From assembly GCA_013414795.1 (NCBI GenBank), contig CP058732.1:2581737-2645736 (forward strand): 64,000 nucleotides of DNA. The letters are read 5' to 3'. Shown here in pieces: positions 37,055 through 46,567 of the stretch; within the stretch, counting starts at the first letter, position 1, and each line of letters opens with the position of its first letter. Both the position numbers and the translations under genes were made by a program. Source of the stretch: Candidatus Kapaibacterium sp. GTDB lineage: Bacteria; Bacteroidota; Ignavibacteria; Kapaibacteriales; UBA2268. Below the pieces are notes generated by a model that was given only the letters and a program-made list of their open reading frames with translations, did no database searches and had not been told where the DNA came from.

Positions 37055-40000
37055 ATGGACAAGTTTGCCCAATTGAAAAAACTCCTTTCGGAAAGAATAC
37101 TTCTGCTCGACGGTGCGATGGGTACTATGATTCAAAAGCACCGTCTAAAAGAGGAAGATTTTCGGGGCAACCGTTTTTTAAATCATCCGAACAATTTGAA
37201 GGGTAATAACGATATACTCGTTTTAACCCAACCCCAAATTATTGAAAACATACATAAAGCCTATCTCGATGCTGGGGCTGATATCATCGAGACAAATACA
37301 TTTAACGCAAATAGGATTTCCCAAAGCGACTATGGCACACAAGACCTTGTTTACGAAATAAATTTCGTCGCTGCACAAATTGCAAGGAAAGCAGCAGACG
37401 AAGCAACTCGGAAAAATCCTCGAAAACCCCGTTTCGTAGCATTATCGATTGGTCCAACGAACAAAACTTTATCACTATCTCCAGATGTTAACAATCCAGC
37501 GTTCCGTGCTGTTAATTTCGACCAAATGGTCGAAGCATATTATGAACAAATCAGAGGTGGTGTCGAAGGCGGCGTCGACATTCTCCTAATTGAAACTGTC
37601 TTCGATACTTTAAATGCCAAAGCCGCAATCTATGCAATTGATGAGTACTTTTCAAAAAACGATATAGAACCTATTCCAGTAATAATTTCTGGTACAATTG
37701 TTGACCAAAGCGGAAGAACTCTTTCTGGACAAACTGTAGAGGCTTTTTTTATTTCAATTTCACACTGTAAAAATCTACTCGCTGTTGGTTTGAATTGTGC
37801 TCTTGGAGCCGAGCAAATTTATCCTTTCTTGCGGGAACTATCCAACATTGCCGATGTCTACACTTGTGTCTATCCAAATGCTGGCTTGCCAAACGAATTT
37901 GGAGAATACGACGATACTCCGCAATCGATGGCTCGGTTCGTAGAAGAATTTGCAAAGCAAGGATTTGTCAATATTGTTGGTGGTTGTTGCGGGACAACCC
38001 CCGACCATATTCGTGCCTTTGCCAATGTTGTATCAAAGTATCCACCAAGGTTGGTGCCGAGCAGAAAGCCATATCTAATGCTCTCGGGTTTAGAGCCACT
38101 TATCATAACTCCCGAAACAAACTTTGTTAACATTGGGGAAAGGACCAACGTCGCTGGTTCGAGAAAATTTGCCAAAGCAATTTTAAGCGGAGATTACCAA
38201 ACAGCAGTCGAAATCGCCCGCGAGCAAGTGCAAAACGGTGCCCAGGTCATCGACATCAATATGGACGAAGGATTGCTCGATAGCGAAACAGCAATGCAAA
38301 CATTTTTAAACATCATTGCAACTGAACCAGAAATAGCCCGAGTTCCGATTATGCTCGATTCGTCTAAATGGTCTGTTCTGGTGTCAGGTTTGAAATGCCT
38401 TCAAGGCAAAGGCATAGTAAACTCAATTTCCCTAAAAGACGGTGAAGAGGAATTCATTCGCCGAGCCAAAGAAATCCTACGCTTTGGCGCAGCAGTAATT
38501 GTTATGGCATTCGATGAAAATGGACAAGCAGTAACATTTGAGCAAAAAATTAGCATTTGCAAGCGAGCATATGAAATCTTAACGCAAAAAGTTGGTTTTC
38601 CCCCGCAAGACATCATTTTCGACCCAAACATTTTGACAATTGGAACTGGAATAGAAGAACATAATGAATATGCAGTAGCATACATCGAAGCAACCCGCTG
38701 GATTAAAGCCAATCTTCCCCTTGCAAAAGTTAGTGGCGGTGTTAGCAATCTCTCTTTTGCTTTTCGTGGCAACGAGGTTGTGCGTCGGGCAATGCATTCC
38801 GTATTTCTTTATTATGCAATCCAGGCGGGAATGGATATGGGCATCGTCAATCCCGGCCAACTTGATGTTTACGAAGAAATCGAGCCAAGTTTACGTAAAT
38901 TGGTCGAGGATTTAATATTCAACCGCACTCCCGACGCCACGGAAAAACTACTTGAATACGCAAGTAGTAAAAAAGACCAAAAGAGCGAAGATAAAAAGCA
39001 AGAAAATGAATGGAGAAAACTTCCCGTTCAGCAAAGATTGAAATATGCTTTGATAAAGGGAATTAATGCTTATATTGAAACAGATTTAGCAGAGGCTTTG
39101 CAATTGTATTCAAATCCGCTGGAAATAATCGAAGGTCCGTTAATGGAGGGAATGGACGAAGTCGGGGCTTTGTTTGGCTCGGGTAAAATGTTCTTGCCCC
39201 AAGTTATCAAAACCGCAAGGGTTATGAAGCAAGCCGTTGCCTTCTTGGAACCGTACATAAAAAAGACACTTTCGAAAAACGGCGGGACAAGCAAAAAGCA
39301 AGGGACAATAATCCTTGCAACTGTTAAAGGAGATGTCCACGACATTGGAAAGAACATAGTCGGGGTGGTTCTTTCTTGCAACAATTTCGAAGTTATTGAC
39401 CTTGGGGTGATGGTTCCCGCCGAACGAATTTTAGAAGAGGCAAAGAAACACAATGCAAATATCATTGGTTTAAGTGGTCTGATTACTCCTTCCCTCGACG
39501 AAATGGTCAATGTTGCGAAGGAACTTGAGCGAGCGAAGATGAAAACACCGTTGCTTATCGGTGGAGCGACAACTTCCCGAGTTCATACTGCTGTGAAAAT
39601 TGCTCCTTGCTATTCAAACCCAGTGATTTACGTCCCCGATGCCTCCCAAAGTGTTCCAGTAGCAACGAATTTGATTAATCAAGACACCCAAAAATCTTTT
39701 GTCGAAAAGATAAAAAAAGAATACGAAGAAATTCGCAACAACTACAACAGAAAGAAAAGCCACAATCTTGTTCCTTTCGAACAAGCCAAAGCCAACAGAT
39801 TCAAATTCGAACTCGAAAAGGCAAAAATCACCGAGCCCAAATTCCTTGGGGTGAAACTTCTACTTGATTACGACTTAAACGAAATTCGACAATACATAAA
39901 TTGGACTGAATTCTTCCTCGCCTGGGAAATGAAAGCCCGCTATCCAGCAATATTCGACCATCCGCAGTTTGGAGAAGAGGCACGCAAGTTGTACCACGAA

Positions 40001-40741
40001 GCAAACGAACTGCTCGATTTGTTTTCGAAAGAACATCTTATAGTTGCAAATGGTGTTTTTGGCATTTTTCCAGCAAATTCAATTGGAGAAGATATAGAAG
40101 TTTACCAGCCCGATAATCATAAAAGAATTGAAACCATTTTCCACTTCCTACGCCAACAAACCAAAAAAGAAGACGGCAAGCCAAACTATTCTTTAGCAGA
40201 TTTCATCGCTCCAAAGGAATCCAGTACAGTGGACTTCATCGGCGCTTTTATTGTAACTGCTGGAATTGGGGCAGATGCACTTGCCAACAAGTTCAAAGAA
40301 GAAAAGGACGACTTCCGCGCAATAATGACAAAACTTCTTGCAGATAGACTTGCCGAAGCATTTGCAGAATTGCTCCACAAGAAAGTGCGTACTGAATACT
40401 GGGGCTATTCGCAAGAAAACTTGTCGACTGAGGATTTACTAAAAGAGAAGTACAGAGGAATTCGTCCGGCTCCGGGCTACCCAGCCTGTCCAGACCACAC
40501 TGAAAAGCGAATCATTTTCGACATTTTGTTAAACGGTAACGACATTGGAGTTGAATTGACCGAGACATATCTGATGCAACCAATTGCTTCGGTCTGTGGG
40601 TTCTACTTTGCCCATCCCGAAGCAAGATACTTTCCCGTCGGGAAAATCGACCGCGACCAAGTCCTCGATTATAAGCAAAGAAAAGGTATGAGCCTCGAAG
40701 AAATCGAAAAATGGTTGGAACCTATACTTGTTTACAAATAA
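37055..40741 (+). CDS. metH: Cobalamin-dependent methionine synthase
   Basis: MetH transfers the methyl group of methyltetrahydrofolate to homocysteine via B12. The 1228-residue product has all four modules. The homocysteine domain includes DGAMGTMI and the Zn-binding Cys in NCALG and [10 protein letters not shown]. The pterin domain (~355-620) has [14 protein letters not shown]. The B12 cap and B12 domain have DVHDIG with His762 as the lower axial ligand. The C-terminal activation domain has [12 protein letters not shown]. No cobalamin riboswitch is present because the gene is packed directly after nadC. The folB-folK pair of folate synthesis lies about 1.3 kb downstream of this gene. Confidence 0.97.
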   Translation: MDKFAQLKKLLSERILLLDGAMGTMIQKHRLKEEDFRGNRFLNHPNNLKGNNDILVLTQPQIIENIHKAYLDAGADIIETNTFNANRISQSDYGTQDLVYEINFVAAQIARKAADEATRKNPRKPRFVALSIGPTNKTLSLSPDVNNPAFRAVNFDQMVEAYYEQIRGGVEGGVDILLIETVFDTLNAKAAIYAIDEYFSKNDIEPIPVIISGTIVDQSGRTLSGQTVEAFFISISHCKNLLAVGLNCALGAEQIYPFLRELSNIADVYTCVYPNAGLPNEFGEYDDTPQSMARFVEEFAKQGFVNIVGGCCGTTPDHIRAFANVVSKYPPRLVPSRKPYLMLSGLEPLIITPETNFVNIGERTNVAGSRKFAKAILSGDYQTAVEIAREQVQNGAQVIDINMDEGLLDSETAMQTFLNIIATEPEIARVPIMLDSSKWSVLVSGLKCLQGKGIVNSISLKDGEEEFIRRAKEILRFGAAVIVMAFDENGQAVTFEQKISICKRAYEILTQKVGFPPQDIIFDPNILTIGTGIEEHNEYAVAYIEATRWIKANLPLAKVSGGVSNLSFAFRGNEVVRRAMHSVFLYYAIQAGMDMGIVNPGQLDVYEEIEPSLRKLVEDLIFNRTPDATEKLLEYASSKKDQKSEDKKQENEWRKLPVQQRLKYALIKGINAYIETDLAEALQLYSNPLEIIEGPLMEGMDEVGALFGSGKMFLPQVIKTARVMKQAVAFLEPYIKKTLSKNGGTSKKQGTIILATVKGDVHDIGKNIVGVVLSCNNFEVIDLGVMVPAERILEEAKKHNANIIGLSGLITPSLDEMVNVAKELERAKMKTPLLIGGATTSRVHTAVKIAPCYSNPVIYVPDASQSVPVATNLINQDTQKSFVEKIKKEYEEIRNNYNRKKSHNLVPFEQAKANRFKFELEKAKITEPKFLGVKLLLDYDLNEIRQYINWTEFFLAWEMKARYPAIFDHPQFGEEARKLYHEANELLDLFSKEHLIVANGVFGIFPANSIGEDIEVYQPDNHKRIETIFHFLRQQTKKEDGKPNYSLADFIAPKESSTVDFIGAFIVTAGIGADALANKFKEEKDDFRAIMTKLLADRLAEAFAELLHKKVRTEYWGYSQENLSTEDLLKEKYRGIRPAPGYPACPDHTEKRIIFDILLNGNDIGVELTETYLMQPIASVCGFYFAHPEARYFPVGKIDRDQVLDYKQRKGMSLEEIEKWLEPILVYK

Positions 40742-40793
40742 AATATCAAACTATATTGCTCGTTATTCATATTTTAAAAAAGGACGATGGAAT

Positions 40794-41039
40794 ATGAATG
40801 TGCCGAAAGTGATAATTTTTACGACACCGACTTGCACTTTTTGCAATGCTGCGAAAAGGTATCTTCGCGAAAAGAAGATACCATTCAAAGAAGTCGATGT
40901 ATCGAGAGATGCTGCTGCTTTTAGGGATATGCAAAGACGAACCGGAGGAAATACCGGTGTCCCAGTTATCCTAATTAACAACAAACCAATCATTGGGTTC
41001 GACAGAGCCCAAATAGACCGAATGTTAAATATTAAATAA
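40794..41039 (+). CDS. Glutaredoxin-like (NrdH/YruB-type) protein
   Basis: This 81-residue thioredoxin-fold protein has VIIFTTPTCTFCNAAKRYL with active-site CTFC, then TGVPVILINNKPIIGFDR with the conserved cis-Pro TVP-like turn. Small redoxins of this type reduce disulfides in partner enzymes and take electrons from glutathione or thioredoxin reductase. The ATG at 40794 is used because AGGACGATGG lies just before it; a longer frame overlapping metH is unlikely. It is 9 bp before groES, so both may respond to stress together. Confidence 0.9.
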   Translation: MNVPKVIIFTTPTCTFCNAAKRYLREKKIPFKEVDVSRDAAAFRDMQRRTGGNTGVPVILINNKPIIGFDRAQIDRMLNIK

Positions 41040-41048
41040 GGAGGATTT

Positions 41049-41318
41049 ATGAAAGTTAAACCAATTGACGACCGATTGTTAATCAAGCCAATTGAACCAG
41101 AAACACAAACTGCTGGGGGAATAATCATCCCCGACACAGCAAAAGAAAAGCCAATTATGGGCGAGGTCGTAGCAGTTGGCACCGACGAGGATTTGCAAAA
41201 TCTTTTCAAAGTTGGCGACAAAGTAATCTTCGCAAAGTATGGCGGCGAAGAAATTACCATCGACGGTGTCGACTATCGAATTATTCAACGCTCCGACGTT
41301 CTTGCTATTGTCGAGTAA
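41049..41318 (+). CDS. groES: Co-chaperonin GroES
   Basis: The 89-residue Hsp10 has KVKPIDDRLLIKPIEPE, the mobile loop TAGGIIIPDTAKEKP and the C-terminal GEEITIDGVDYRIIQRSDVLAIV. It caps the GroEL chamber during protein folding. A strong AAGGAGG precedes the ATG. Unusually, groEL does not follow: the next element is a terminator-like hairpin. No CIRCE operator is visible upstream, so regulation probably goes through the glutaredoxin-like gene's promoter. Confidence 0.96.
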   Translation: MKVKPIDDRLLIKPIEPETQTAGGIIIPDTAKEKPIMGEVVAVGTDEDLQNLFKVGDKVIFAKYGGEEITIDGVDYRIIQRSDVLAIVE

Positions 41319-41354
41319 ACCAGTATCATTTTTTGCTTAATATTTCTTAAAAGA

Positions 41355-41390
41355 CCCCTTTCGAGCCCAAACTTGAAAGGGGAATTTTAT
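41355..41390 (+). terminator. Terminator after groES
   Basis: CCCCTTTC (41355-41362) pairs with GAAAGGGG (41375-41382) across a 12-base loop, followed by AATTTTATT. The short T-run makes it moderately strong. Confidence 0.75.
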
Positions 41391-41431
41391 TCCTCATAGA
41401 CCAAATTGTTTGGTTTAAATAACTCAAGGAT

Positions 41432-41461
41432 AAAAAAATTGGCTGCCCTTTCGGACAGCCA
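41432..41461 (-). terminator. Terminator of the HMA-protein gene
   Basis: On the minus strand TGGCTG pairs with CAGCCA, with extra CC/GG pairs and one mismatch, and is followed by AATTTTTTTA. It lies about 40 bp past the stop of the minus-strand gene. Confidence 0.75.
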
Positions 41462-41502
41462 TTGGGGGTTGCTTTGCTAAATAATGGTTGTGGGGTGAAA
41501 TT

Positions 41503-41853
41503 TTATTTCTTTGTGCTATCGCTATTTACATTTTTGCTTCGAGTTTCCTCTTTCTTTGGCTTTTCCTTCGCAATCGGGTAGCCCATCGACTCGACGGCGA
41601 AACTTATCATTGCCTCTTCAATTTGCTTTGGGTCGTAAGTAACTACCAGTTTCTTCGAGTTCAAATCGAATTCCGCTTCGCTAACGCCTTTCAACATATT
41701 CACAACCGTCTCGATTTTCACTTTCGCTTCCTTGTCCTTGGTATCAACTTTAAAACTGGCTTTAGACAACTCATCTGCGGAAAAAGTTACACCGACTGCT
41801 AAAAAAATTCCAACCAAAGCAACCAGCATTGTTTTTAAATAGTTTCCTTTCAT
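41503..41853 (-). CDS. Exported HMA-fold protein lacking the metal-binding Cys pair
   Basis: The 116-residue precursor has a signal peptide (MKGNYLKTMLVALVGIFLAVGVTFSA). The ~65-residue domain follows the heavy-metal-associated pattern (KVKIETVVNMLKGVSEAEFDL, LVVTYDPKQIEEAMISFAVESMGY). The loop that normally carries MxCxxC reads TKDKEAK, so the usual copper or mercury site is absent. A Lys-rich tail follows. It resembles MerP-like periplasmic proteins in fold but cannot bind metal the same way. The function is unknown. Confidence 0.75.
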   Translation of the reverse strand: MKGNYLKTMLVALVGIFLAVGVTFSADELSKASFKVDTKDKEAKVKIETVVNMLKGVSEAEFDLNSKKLVVTYDPKQIEEAMISFAVESMGYPIAKEKPKKEETRSKNVNSDSTKK

Positions 41854-41960
41854 AGAACACCTTTATTATTAATGAAACCAAATGATAACTACGAAAAAAA
41901 ATTCCAAAGGTTTCACTTTTAAAGATTTTTTGTTTTAACAATTGATATTTCCCATTTTCG

Positions 41961-41968
41961 TAATTTTG
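41961..41968 (+). promoter_or_regulatory. Possible -7 box of folB
   Basis: TAATTTTG fits TAnnTTTG and is 18 bp before the folB ATG. The nearest TTTG upstream (41929-41932) is 28 bp away, longer than the usual spacer, so this is tentative. Confidence 0.3.
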
Positions 41969-41986
41969 ATTTTTTTCGAAAACAAG

Positions 41987-42370
41987 ATGGAAAACGGAAG
42001 GAATCAAATTGCAAGGCTATCTATAAAATCGGCACAGTTCTACGCTTACCACGGTGTGAAGCAAGAAGAGAAAGACCTTGGAGGGCGCTACGAAGTAGAT
42101 CTTGATATGTGGTACGACGCAACAGAAGCGATTGTCAGAGACCAAGTTGCTTACGCTTTAAATTACGAAGAAGCAATGAATTGCATCGAGGAGGCTATTG
42201 CCGATGAAACTTTCAATTTAATAGAAACAGTGGCAAGCACCATCCTCGACCTCGCATTCGAAAAATTCCCAAATCTTTTGAAAGCAACGATAAGAATCCG
42301 AAAGATAAATGTACCAATACATAGCGTCGTCGCATACATTGAAACCGAATTGACAAAAGAGAGAGAATAG
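41987..42370 (+). CDS. folB: Dihydroneopterin aldolase
   Basis: FolB cleaves dihydroneopterin to hydroxymethyl-dihydropterin in folate synthesis. The 127-residue product has FYAYHGVKQEEKDLGGRYEVDLDM, where YHGV and the following Glu are the signature. LNYEEAMNCIEEA and LIETVASTIL follow, then the C-terminal RIRKINVPI. The ATG at 41987 is chosen because the family starts shortly before this motif; a longer frame would add a hydrophobic leader. folK follows after 2 bp, giving two successive pathway steps in one operon. Confidence 0.92.
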   Translation: MENGRNQIARLSIKSAQFYAYHGVKQEEKDLGGRYEVDLDMWYDATEAIVRDQVAYALNYEEAMNCIEEAIADETFNLIETVASTILDLAFEKFPNLLKATIRIRKINVPIHSVVAYIETELTKERE

Positions 42371-42372
42371 CA

Positions 42373-42870
42373 GTGGAAACCGTAGAGGTTTTGTTGTCCT
42401 TGGGCTCCAATTTGGGGAAACGAAAGAATAACATTAGAAAAGCAATAACTTTGCTGGAAGCATATAACATTTTAAAAATAAAAAAAATTTCTTCTTTTTA
42501 CGAAACTGAACCAGTGGGGAACCCCGACCAACCCAATTTTATCAATGCTGCAATAATTGGGGAAACCACCTTGACACCAGAGGAATTACTTTCCGCTTGC
42601 AAAAAAATCGAACGAGAAGTTGGCAGGATTAATCGCCCAAGGTGGCACCCAAGGGAAATCGACCTGGACATTATTCTTTACGACAACTACACAATAGAAA
42701 CCGAACGACTTCAAATTCCGCATCCACAAATGCATCGAAGACGATTTGTGTTAGTCCCAGCAAATGAAATTGCAAGCCATTTAGTTGTTCCAAACTTTAA
42801 CAAAACAATAGGGGAAATTTTGCAAGATTGCAAGGACAAATCCTTCGTTGCCCGAACAAAAGATAATTAA
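42373..42870 (+). CDS. folK: 2-amino-4-hydroxy-6-hydroxymethyldihydropteridine diphosphokinase
   Basis: FolK (HPPK) transfers diphosphate from ATP to hydroxymethyl-dihydropterin. The 165-residue protein starts at a GTG and shows LLSLGSNLGKRKNNIRKAI, SSFYETEPVGNPDQPNFINAA and the signature RWHPREIDLDIILYDN. PHPQMHRRRFVLVPANEIA follows. It immediately follows folB. Its 3' end overlaps the convergent ssb gene by 4 bp, so the two transcripts are antisense at their ends. Confidence 0.95.
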   Translation: METVEVLLSLGSNLGKRKNNIRKAITLLEAYNILKIKKISSFYETEPVGNPDQPNFINAAIIGETTLTPEELLSACKKIEREVGRINRPRWHPREIDLDIILYDNYTIETERLQIPHPQMHRRRFVLVPANEIASHLVVPNFNKTIGEILQDCKDKSFVARTKDN

Positions 42871-43292
42871 ATCTTTTCCAAATCATTCAAAAAATCTGGC
42901 AATTCAATATCGTCGCCAACGGCGTAATAGTTGGAAACATCTTTTTTGTTGTTGTTCTTCTTCCCATCGAGCAAAAGGATATTTTCTGCGACAACTTCAA
43001 TCTTTTGCACCTTCTCGCCACTTCGCAATTGAACATCACGACTACGCAACACACCTTCGACAAAAATTCTTGCTCCTTTTCGAACTATTTTTTTCGAGAC
43101 ATCGGCAAGATTTCGCCAGGTAACGATGGAGAACCAATCAGTTCGGTCGACTATTCTTCCATCCGCAGTTTTGAACGATTCGCTTGTCATTATTCGAAAA
43201 GTAAGAAGAGAAACACCGCCAGGCGACTTCTTAAATTCAGGTTCGGAGGCAACTATCCCAATTAAAATAACCTTATTGAAACATCTGGACAT
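42867..43292 (-). CDS. ssb: Third single-stranded DNA-binding protein paralogue
   Basis: The 141-residue OB-fold SSB begins MSRCFNKVILIGIVASEPE, with SLLTFRIMTSESFKTADGR and DRTDWFSIVTWRNLADVSKK. The tail ends PDFLNDLEKI, so the canonical acidic Pro-Phe tip is missing. It is clearly divergent from the two SSBs at 23.2-24.2 kb. The ATG at 43292 follows a GAGGG site; an upstream in-frame start is unlikely. Its own promoter-like boxes lie just upstream, so it is regulated apart from the tandem pair. Confidence 0.9.
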   Translation of the reverse strand: MSRCFNKVILIGIVASEPEFKKSPGGVSLLTFRIMTSESFKTADGRIVDRTDWFSIVTWRNLADVSKKIVRKGARIFVEGVLRSRDVQLRSGEKVQKIEVVAENILLLDGKKNNNKKDVSNYYAVGDDIELPDFLNDLEKI

Positions 43293-43341
43293 TACTACCC
43301 TCGCTTGTTTCAAAATGAATGCAAGAATTCGAATTCAATGA

Positions 43342-43376
43342 CAAATTTATAAAATTTGGAGTGAATTATATACAAA
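43342..43376 (-). promoter_or_regulatory. Bacteroidota-type promoter of the third ssb gene
   Basis: On the minus strand TTTG (plus 43373-43376) and TAAATTTG (plus 43342-43349) are separated by 23 bp. The -7 box is an exact TAnnTTTG match; the spacer is slightly long. The leader to the ATG at 43292 would be about 43 bases. Confidence 0.4.
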
Positions 43377-43538
43377 AAATGTTTTTATTTTGTTAAGTTT
43401 TAAACTTCCATTAATATTTAAACAATTCAAATCCATTTTAGTATAAGCATTTAAAATAACCAGTTAGGGAAAAATAAAAAATATTTTGTATTATAAATGT
43501 TGTTTGCTAATTTTGTCTTTTTATTTATTGGAGTTAAG

Positions 43539-44684
43539 ATGAAACACAATGAAAATTTAACTTGCATATATTGCAAAAGCAGTAAAGTTATCCGACACGG
43601 AAAGACTGCAACTGGGAACAGACGTTATCGCTGTCGTAGTTGTGGTAAGACTTGGGTAATCGAAAAAGCAGAAACAATTAGACCAGATATCGTAAGCCTT
43701 ACAGAAGCATATCTTAGCGGTCGAACATTTCGCGACTTGGTTGAAATCTACAAAAGTTCACCTTTGCGAATAAACAAAAAAGTGCGCGAATTCCTCGAAG
43801 GTTGCCCGAATTGGGAAGAATATTTGGACTTATGCGTTCCAAAGCACAATATACAGTTAGTATATCTTGTCTCTCGAAATTTTGCTGCCGCAACTGTATC
43901 CAATCCTAAACATTCGATGTACGTGGCAATGGCTGTCGATGCTCTCTCGAATGTTGTTTTGGGTTTCGAACTAAATGAAAAAGACGACTTTAACCTTTGG
44001 TATCGACTTCTTGAAAGAATGAGGCGGCGAGGAATTTCCCCCGCCACATTTATGACCAATGGCTCGTTTCACATAGAAGAAGCAGTCAATTCAATTTATC
44101 CCAATTCCACTGTTCGGTTATTCTACCACAGAGCCTACCGCGATAAAGAAATACAATGTTGTCTTGCACGAGCCCCATTAAATGTAAAACTTATCAACGA
44201 CGCAATATATGCCTATGAAGTTTGCAACAATCACAATCTTTCGCGATATTTAAAAATTACCAACGATAAGTTCTTCCACGAGGTTTTGAAAAGTTCCCCA
44301 GATTACTTTTGCAAAAGATTGAAAGAACGGCTCGACAATAAGCCGAAAATACGAATTGAAGGCTTATACAACGCTTTTCAAAGCCGTTTCGAAAAATTCC
44401 ATATGTTGAAAACCGACCCCTTTCCATTGGTTAATGGCTGGATTGCTCGCTGGATGGTGCAACCATTGGATATCGGCTTCTCGCGTCTTTCTATATATAT
44501 GCAACTTCCAGTGGTGACAAATTTCCGACTATTCTCTTGTGGTCAAATTCCCACTTTAAACATTTTTCCGCTCGAAAGTCCCAAATTAACCACCTTCATC
44601 GTCGAAATTGCAGCACGCGCCTTGCAAATTCCTATTTTCTACAATCGCTGTGAAATGAAACTTGATAAATGTAGTTTATTCTGA
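43539..44684 (+). CDS. Transposase-like zinc-ribbon protein, probably inactive or domesticated
   Basis: The 381-residue product opens with an IS1-InsA-type zinc ribbon: CIYCKSSKVIRHG, GKTATGNRRYRCRSCGKTW. A helix-turn-helix-like stretch (LTEAYLSGRTFRDLVEIYKS) is next. The central part resembles a DDE transposase (MYVAMAVDALSNVVLGFEL, LLERMRRRGISPATFMTNG). The second catalytic Asp position reads Asn (MTNGSF) and no clear terminal Glu motif is seen. A GGAG site precedes the ATG at 43539. No inverted repeats or target duplication were found at the flanks. Either a decayed insertion sequence or a DNA-binding protein derived from one. Confidence 0.55.
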   Translation: MKHNENLTCIYCKSSKVIRHGKTATGNRRYRCRSCGKTWVIEKAETIRPDIVSLTEAYLSGRTFRDLVEIYKSSPLRINKKVREFLEGCPNWEEYLDLCVPKHNIQLVYLVSRNFAAATVSNPKHSMYVAMAVDALSNVVLGFELNEKDDFNLWYRLLERMRRRGISPATFMTNGSFHIEEAVNSIYPNSTVRLFYHRAYRDKEIQCCLARAPLNVKLINDAIYAYEVCNNHNLSRYLKITNDKFFHEVLKSSPDYFCKRLKERLDNKPKIRIEGLYNAFQSRFEKFHMLKTDPFPLVNGWIARWMVQPLDIGFSRLSIYMQLPVVTNFRLFSCGQIPTLNIFPLESPKLTTFIVEIAARALQIPIFYNRCEMKLDKCSLF

Positions 44685-44766
44685 TTTTGGTTAAATTTTG
44701 CAAGTTAAAATATGCTTTCTAAATAAAAATGGCATAGCAAATTTGGGTCGATTTGTTTGAATTTTC

Positions 44767-46152
44767 TTATTTAATACGCTCGGCGAGTTCGTGTGCAATT
44801 TTCCAAATGCTTCCCGCCCCCAAAGTAATAACAATATCGCCTTCTTGCACAATATTGTGTACAAATGGAACAATATCATCAAGTTTTGGAATATAATGCA
44901 CATTTCGGTGGCCAAATTCACGTGCAGAATCTGCAATGAGTTTCCCGGTAACACCTTCGATTGGCTTTTCCCGCGCTGGATAAACATCTGTAACAACAAG
45001 GACATCGGCTTGGTCGAACACAGTTCCAAATTCCTTCGCCAAATGAAGTGTTCTTGTATAAGTATGAGGTTGGAATATCGCAATAATTCTTCGATTCCAT
45101 CCGTTCCGCGCCGCCGAAAGTGTTGCATAAATTTCGCTGGGATGGTGGGCATAGTCGTCGACTATCATTATTCCATTGCTGTCGGAAATAACTTCAAACC
45201 GCCTATGGACTCCAGTGAAAGTGGACAAACTTTCTTTTATCGTTTCAATGTCAATTTCCAGTTGAATTCCAAGAGCAATGGTTGCAAGTGCATTTTTTAC
45301 ACTATGCACCCCGGGAATATTCAAATGGAACCTTCCCAATGGTGTTGAATTGTAAAAACATTCGAAAGAAGTTTGGCTGCCTGCAAACACAATATCCTCG
45401 GCTCGAAACTCGGCAATTCTGGACAATCCAAATGTTACAACTTTTCTTTTGATATCTTTTAAAATGTCTTTAACACCCGGATCGTCGATTCCAGCAACAA
45501 CCACACCGTAAAATGGAACCTTATTCAAAAATTCAACAAATGTTCTTTTGATATCATCAAAGTCTTTGTAGATATCCAGATGTTCTGGTTCGATATTGTT
45601 CACAATTGCAATCGTAGGGGAAAGTTGAAGGAAAGAGCGGTCGTATTCGTCGGCTTCGACAACTGTCCATTCACCGTTGCCAAGACGTGCGTTAATGCCC
45701 CCAAAAGCACGAAGGCGACCACCAACAATTACCGTTGGGTCGAAATCCGCATTTATTAACAAATGACCGCAAAGCGAGGTTGTGGTTGTTTTTCCGTGGG
45801 TTCCCGAAACTGCGACCGTATAGTTCAAACGGGTAACTTCTGCAAGCATTTCCGCACGTCGAATAATTGGTATTCCCAAACGCTTTGCTTCCAACGTTTC
45901 GGGATTTTCCTCGACATTGACAGCACTCGAATAGACCACAACTTCTGTTCCTTTTATGTTTTCGGGGGAATGACCAATAAATATTTTTATTCCCAAATTT
46001 CGCAAATATTCAGTATTTTCCGATTCTTTTAAATCTGAACCAGACACATTAAACCCTTGACGAAAGAGAACTTCGGCAAGGCCACTCATTCCAATTCCGC
46101 CAATTCCAACAAAATGAATATTGTTTACTGCAGTAAAAAAACCTTTTTTCAT
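44767..46152 (-). CDS. murC: UDP-N-acetylmuramate--L-alanine ligase
   Basis: MurC adds the first amino acid of the peptidoglycan stem peptide, using ATP. The 461-residue product has the N-terminal UDP-binding HFVGIGGIGMSGLAEVL and the Mur-ligase P-loop AVSGTHGKTTTTS. VEADEYDRSFLQL and NIEPEHLDIY follow, then the C-terminal DDYAHHPSEI. The ATG at 46152 (MKKGFF) is preferred to one 10 codons earlier. The gene is not inside a mur cluster here; it lies between a transposase-like gene and cutA. Confidence 0.96.
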   Translation of the reverse strand: MKKGFFTAVNNIHFVGIGGIGMSGLAEVLFRQGFNVSGSDLKESENTEYLRNLGIKIFIGHSPENIKGTEVVVYSSAVNVEENPETLEAKRLGIPIIRRAEMLAEVTRLNYTVAVSGTHGKTTTTSLCGHLLINADFDPTVIVGGRLRAFGGINARLGNGEWTVVEADEYDRSFLQLSPTIAIVNNIEPEHLDIYKDFDDIKRTFVEFLNKVPFYGVVVAGIDDPGVKDILKDIKRKVVTFGLSRIAEFRAEDIVFAGSQTSFECFYNSTPLGRFHLNIPGVHSVKNALATIALGIQLEIDIETIKESLSTFTGVHRRFEVISDSNGIMIVDDYAHHPSEIYATLSAARNGWNRRIIAIFQPHTYTRTLHLAKEFGTVFDQADVLVVTDVYPAREKPIEGVTGKLIADSAREFGHRNVHYIPKLDDIVPFVHNIVQEGDIVITLGAGSIWKIAHELAERIK

Positions 46153-46195
46153 TGAATTGGTTTCCTCATTATTTAGACACAAATATAAAGAGATT

Positions 46196-46516
46196 TCACA
46201 TTGTGGTCGCTTCGACCCAAGAAAGATACTCTTTCAAACCATCGTCGATTTTAACGGAGATAATTTCTGGAACTTTGTCTGTGTGAAGTTCAACTATGCG
46301 ATTCCGTAGAGCCTCGAATTTCACTTTTGTGGTTTTGATTAGTAGGACATTCTCCTTGCGGTCTTCGAGTGCCCCTTGCCATTCGTAGAATGAAGTGGCA
46401 TTTTGTAGAATAGTACAACAAGCCGCTAACTTCTCTGCGATCAACACTTTTGCAATTTGAACTGCATTGAGATATTTTTCAATTGTCGTTAGAACAAGAA
46501 TAAACTCTGTACCCAT
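46196..46516 (-). CDS. cutA: CutA-type divalent-cation tolerance protein
   Basis: The 106-residue trimeric ferredoxin-like protein starts MGTEFILVLTT and contains LIAEKLAACCTIL, SFYEWQGALEDRKENVLLIKTT and VPEIISVKIDDGLKEYLSWV. CutA was linked to copper tolerance in E. coli but its molecular role is unsettled. The ATG at 46516 is chosen over a longer frame because the family begins right there. It lies 43 bp before the murC start on the same strand, so they may share a transcript. Confidence 0.93.
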   Translation of the reverse strand: MGTEFILVLTTIEKYLNAVQIAKVLIAEKLAACCTILQNATSFYEWQGALEDRKENVLLIKTTKVKFEALRNRIVELHTDKVPEIISVKIDDGLKEYLSWVEATTM

Positions 46517-46567
46517 TTCCCTAATTTTTTGTAATTTATACAATTGCAAATTAACAAACTTTTTAAT

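Noticed and set aside
37040-37060. Cobalamin riboswitch controlling metH
   Set aside because: Only 7 bp separate nadC and metH, so there is no room for it.
44791-45348. 185-codon frame antisense to murC
   Set aside because: Covers the murC catalytic and C-terminal domains in reverse; no signal for translation.
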